A stretch of DNA of 64,000 nt from an uncultured Castellaniella sp. (lineage in GTDB: Bacteria; Pseudomonadota; Gammaproteobacteria; Burkholderiales; Burkholderiaceae_B), in assembly GCF_937988725.1 (NCBI RefSeq), contig NZ_CALKHS010000010.1, positions 682,001 through 746,000 on the forward strand, in the 5' to 3' direction. Numbering within the stretch: the first letter of the stretch is position 1; each line of letters opens with the position of its first letter. The translations under genes and the position numbers were made by a program. Of the stretch, positions 61,955 through 64,000 are shown one piece after another. The notes under the pieces were generated by a model. The model did not search any database. It saw only the letters and a program-made list of their open reading frames with translations, and was not told the DNA's origin.

Positions 61955-64000
61955 TCAGGACAGCAGGGCCTGGTCCTTCAGGGCGCGCAAGGCGTCCCGC
62001 GCCGCGGCCGCCTGCTCGAACTCCAGATTGCGGGCGTGCTCGTTCATCCGCTGTTCCAGGCGCTTGATCTCGCGCGCCAGCGCCTTCTCGTTGCCCAGCA
62101 CGCTGGCGTCGAAGGCGGGCGCTTCCGTCAGCGGACCGGCCGCCACCGACACGCCATCGATCAGATCGCGCACGGCCTTGCTGACCCCGCGCGCCGTGAT
62201 GCCGTGCTCCACATTGAAGGCCTGCTGCTTTTCCCGGCGCCGGGCGGTTTCGTCCATGGCGCGGCGCATGGAATCCGTCACCCGGTCGGCATACAGGATG
62301 GCGCGCCCGTTCAGATTGCGGGCGGCCCGGCCGATGGTCTGGATGAGACTGCGCTCGGACCGCAGGAAGCCTTCCTTGTCGGCGTCCAGGATGGCCACCA
62401 GGGAGACTTCGGGGATGTCCAGCCCTTCGCGCAGCAGGTTGATGCCCACCAGCACGTCGAACGCGCCCAGCCGCAGGTCGCGGATGATCTCCACCCGCTC
62501 GACCGTGTCGATGTCCGAGTGCAGGTAGCGCACCTTCAGGCCGTTTTCCTGGAGATATTCGGTCAGGTCCTCCGCCATGCGCTTGGTCAGCGTCGTCACC
62601 AGCACGCGTTCGTGCGCGGCGATGCGCAGCTTGGCCTCGCCCAGCAGGTCGTCGACCTGGGTGGCGGCCGGACGCAGTTCGACCTCCGGGTCCACCAGGC
62701 CCGTCGGGCGCACCACCTGCTCGACGATCTCGTCGGCATGGTCGGCCTCGTACGGTCCCGGCGTGGCGGAGACGAACACGCACTGCGGCATGCGGGCCTC
62801 GAATTCCTCCAGGCGCAGCGGCCGGTTGTCCAGCGCCGAGGGCAGCCGGAAACCGAACTGCACCAGGGTTTCCTTGCGCGACCGGTCGCCCCGGTACATG
62901 CCGCCCAGCTGGCCGATGGTGACGTGGCTCTCGTCGATGAACATCAGGGCGCGGGCGGGCAGATAGTCGATCAGGGTCGGCGGCGGTTCGCCCGGCGCCG
63001 CCCCGGAGAGATGGCGGGAATAGTTCTCGATGCCCTTGCAGAACCCCAGTTCCTGCAGCATTTCCAGATCGAAGCGGGTGCGCTGTTCCAGGCGCTGGGC
63101 CTCGACCAGGCGGCCGTCGGCGGTCAGATGCGCCAGGCGCTCGCGCAGTTCGTCCTTGATGGTGTCGATGGCGCGCAGCACCGTTTCGCGCGGCGTGACG
63201 TAGTGCGAACTGGGAAAGATCGTGAAGCGCACCAGGTTCTGCACCAGCTTGCCGGTCAGCGGGTCGAACAGGTCCAGGGATTCGATCTCGTCATCGAAGA
63301 GCGTGATGCGCAGGGCCTGTTCGGCGTGTTCGGCCGGGAACACGTCGATGATCTCGCCGCGGGCGCGGAACGTGCCCCGGGCGAAGTCCATGTCGTTGCG
63401 TTCGTACTGCATGGACACCAGCCGCGCCAGGATCTCCTGGCGGCCGATGCGGTCGCCCGCGCGCAGGGTCAGCACCATGGCATGATAGTCCGCCGGGTTG
63501 CCGATCCCGTAGATGCACGACACCGTGCCCACGATGATGGTGTCGGGGCGCTCCAGCAGGCTCTTGGTGGCCGACAGCCGCATCTGCTCGATGTGCTCGT
63601 TGATGGACGAGTCCTTTTCGATGAACAGGTCGCGCGAAGGCACGTAGGCCTCGGGCTGGTAGTAATCGTAATAGGACACGAAATATTCCACCGCGTTGCG
63701 GGGAAAGAATTCGCGCATTTCGGCGTACAGCTGGGCGGCCAGGGTCTTGTTGGGCGCCAGCACGATGGCCGGCCGCCCGGTGCGGGCGATCAGGTTGGCC
63801 ATGGTGTAGGTCTTGCCCGATCCCGTCACCCCCAGCAGGGTCTGGCACATCAGGCCGTCGCGCACGCCGGCCTCCAGGGCGTCGATGGCCCCGGGCTGAT
63901 CGCCTGCCGGCGGATAAGGCTGATACAGCTGAAACGGGCTGTCGGGGAAGTGCACGAAGCCCGGGCCGTCCGTGGCACGACTGTCTTCGTCACGACTGCC
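61955..64000 (-). CDS. uvrB: Excinuclease ABC subunit B, 5' end outside the window
   Basis: DNA damage verification helicase-like subunit of nucleotide excision repair. 681 residues are visible and the frame is open to the right edge; a GTG at 63955 is not convincing as the start. Walker A GVTGSGKTYT near residue 60 of the visible part, the beta-hairpin YYDYYQPEAYVPSRDLFIEKD, DESH box MFIDESHVTIGQ, helicase motifs LREGLDIPEVSLVAILDADKEGF and QTIGRAARN, and the C-terminal UvrC-binding UVR motif (LEQRMNEHARNLEFEQAAAARD) are all present. Confidence 0.97.
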   Translation of the reverse strand, partial: GSRDEDSRATDGPGFVHFPDSPFQLYQPYPPAGDQPGAIDALEAGVRDGLMCQTLLGVTGSGKTYTMANLIARTGRPAIVLAPNKTLAAQLYAEMREFFPRNAVEYFVSYYDYYQPEAYVPSRDLFIEKDSSINEHIEQMRLSATKSLLERPDTIIVGTVSCIYGIGNPADYHAMVLTLRAGDRIGRQEILARLVSMQYERNDMDFARGTFRARGEIIDVFPAEHAEQALRITLFDDEIESLDLFDPLTGKLVQNLVRFTIFPSSHYVTPRETVLRAIDTIKDELRERLAHLTADGRLVEAQRLEQRTRFDLEMLQELGFCKGIENYSRHLSGAAPGEPPPTLIDYLPARALMFIDESHVTIGQLGGMYRGDRSRKETLVQFGFRLPSALDNRPLRLEEFEARMPQCVFVSATPGPYEADHADEIVEQVVRPTGLVDPEVELRPAATQVDDLLGEAKLRIAAHERVLVTTLTKRMAEDLTEYLQENGLKVRYLHSDIDTVERVEIIRDLRLGAFDVLVGINLLREGLDIPEVSLVAILDADKEGFLRSERSLIQTIGRAARNLNGRAILYADRVTDSMRRAMDETARRREKQQAFNVEHGITARGVSKAVRDLIDGVSVAAGPLTEAPAFDASVLGNEKALAREIKRLEQRMNEHARNLEFEQAAAARDALRALKDQALLS

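Noticed and set aside
61335..62783. Fusion of the phosphatase to a longer upstream frame of 482 codons
   Set aside because: The upstream part is an alternate frame of uvrB; the phosphatase has its own clear start at 61823.
1..64000. tRNA, rRNA, insertion sequences, prophage, CRISPR
   Set aside because: No cloverleaf-type T-loop motifs, transposase frames, terminal inverted repeats or spaced repeats were recognised by eye; a covariance or profile search would be needed to exclude small RNAs fully.

Overview
The window is a GC-rich (roughly two-thirds G+C), densely coding chromosomal segment with about 51 protein genes, short intergenic gaps and many ATGA-type overlaps. Protein types and gene order (lolCD-tatD-comEC-bkd, an iscRSUA block next to lysS-prfB, a second infA, several TRAP/ABC uptake systems) suggest a betaproteobacterium of the order Burkholderiales, most like the Alcaligenaceae (Bordetella/Achromobacter relatives). 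That placement is inference. I saw no insertion sequence, prophage, CRISPR array, tRNA or rRNA.

Layout. 1-9.5 kb (+): a catabolic/uptake cluster with an FAD-dependent dehydrogenase, a NIPSNAP protein, a short-chain dehydrogenase, a complete Liv-type ABC importer (two permeases, two ATPases, binding protein), then an MFS transporter and an alpha/beta hydrolase. 9.4-12.1 kb (-): guaB and an M20 amidohydrolase whose apparent natural N-terminus is cut by an amber codon. 12.2-19.5 kb (+): an OmpR-type response regulator, a histidine kinase fused in frame to a periplasmic binding-protein domain, and a full iron/phosphonate-type ABC importer whose own binding protein is paralogous to the domain on the kinase. 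19.6-22 kb: fadE. 22-28.6 kb (-): purL, greB, a PHP-domain nuclease/phosphatase and an alpha/beta hydrolase.

28.7-40.6 kb (-): the branched-chain 2-oxoacid dehydrogenase operon (E1 alpha, E1 beta, E2, E3), comEC, a secreted esterase, tatD and lolDC. 40.7-43.3 kb (+): a conserved protein and recJ. 43.3-45.2 kb (-): two EamA transporters. 45.4 kb: a stand-alone infA with a long leader. 45.7-49.2 kb (-): a sulfonate/taurine-type ABC operon carrying an additional family-3-like binding protein, divergent from a degenerate hemerythrin-like gene. 49.9-54.6 kb (+): a TRAP transporter (dctPQM) followed by a chemoreceptor. 54.5-55.7 kb (-): a TDT-family transporter. 55.8-58.5 kb (+): prfB, with its programmed +1 frameshift, and lysS. 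58.6-61.1 kb (-): iscRSUA. 61.3-64 kb (-): a low-molecular-weight phosphotyrosine phosphatase and uvrB, which runs off the right edge.

The points most worth a second look are the histidine kinase-binding protein fusion with its internal signal-peptide-like joint, an IscU scaffold lacking one of its three ligand cysteines and the neighbouring aspartate, and the iscR control region, where a perfect FNR-type box sits upstream of two IscR operators.
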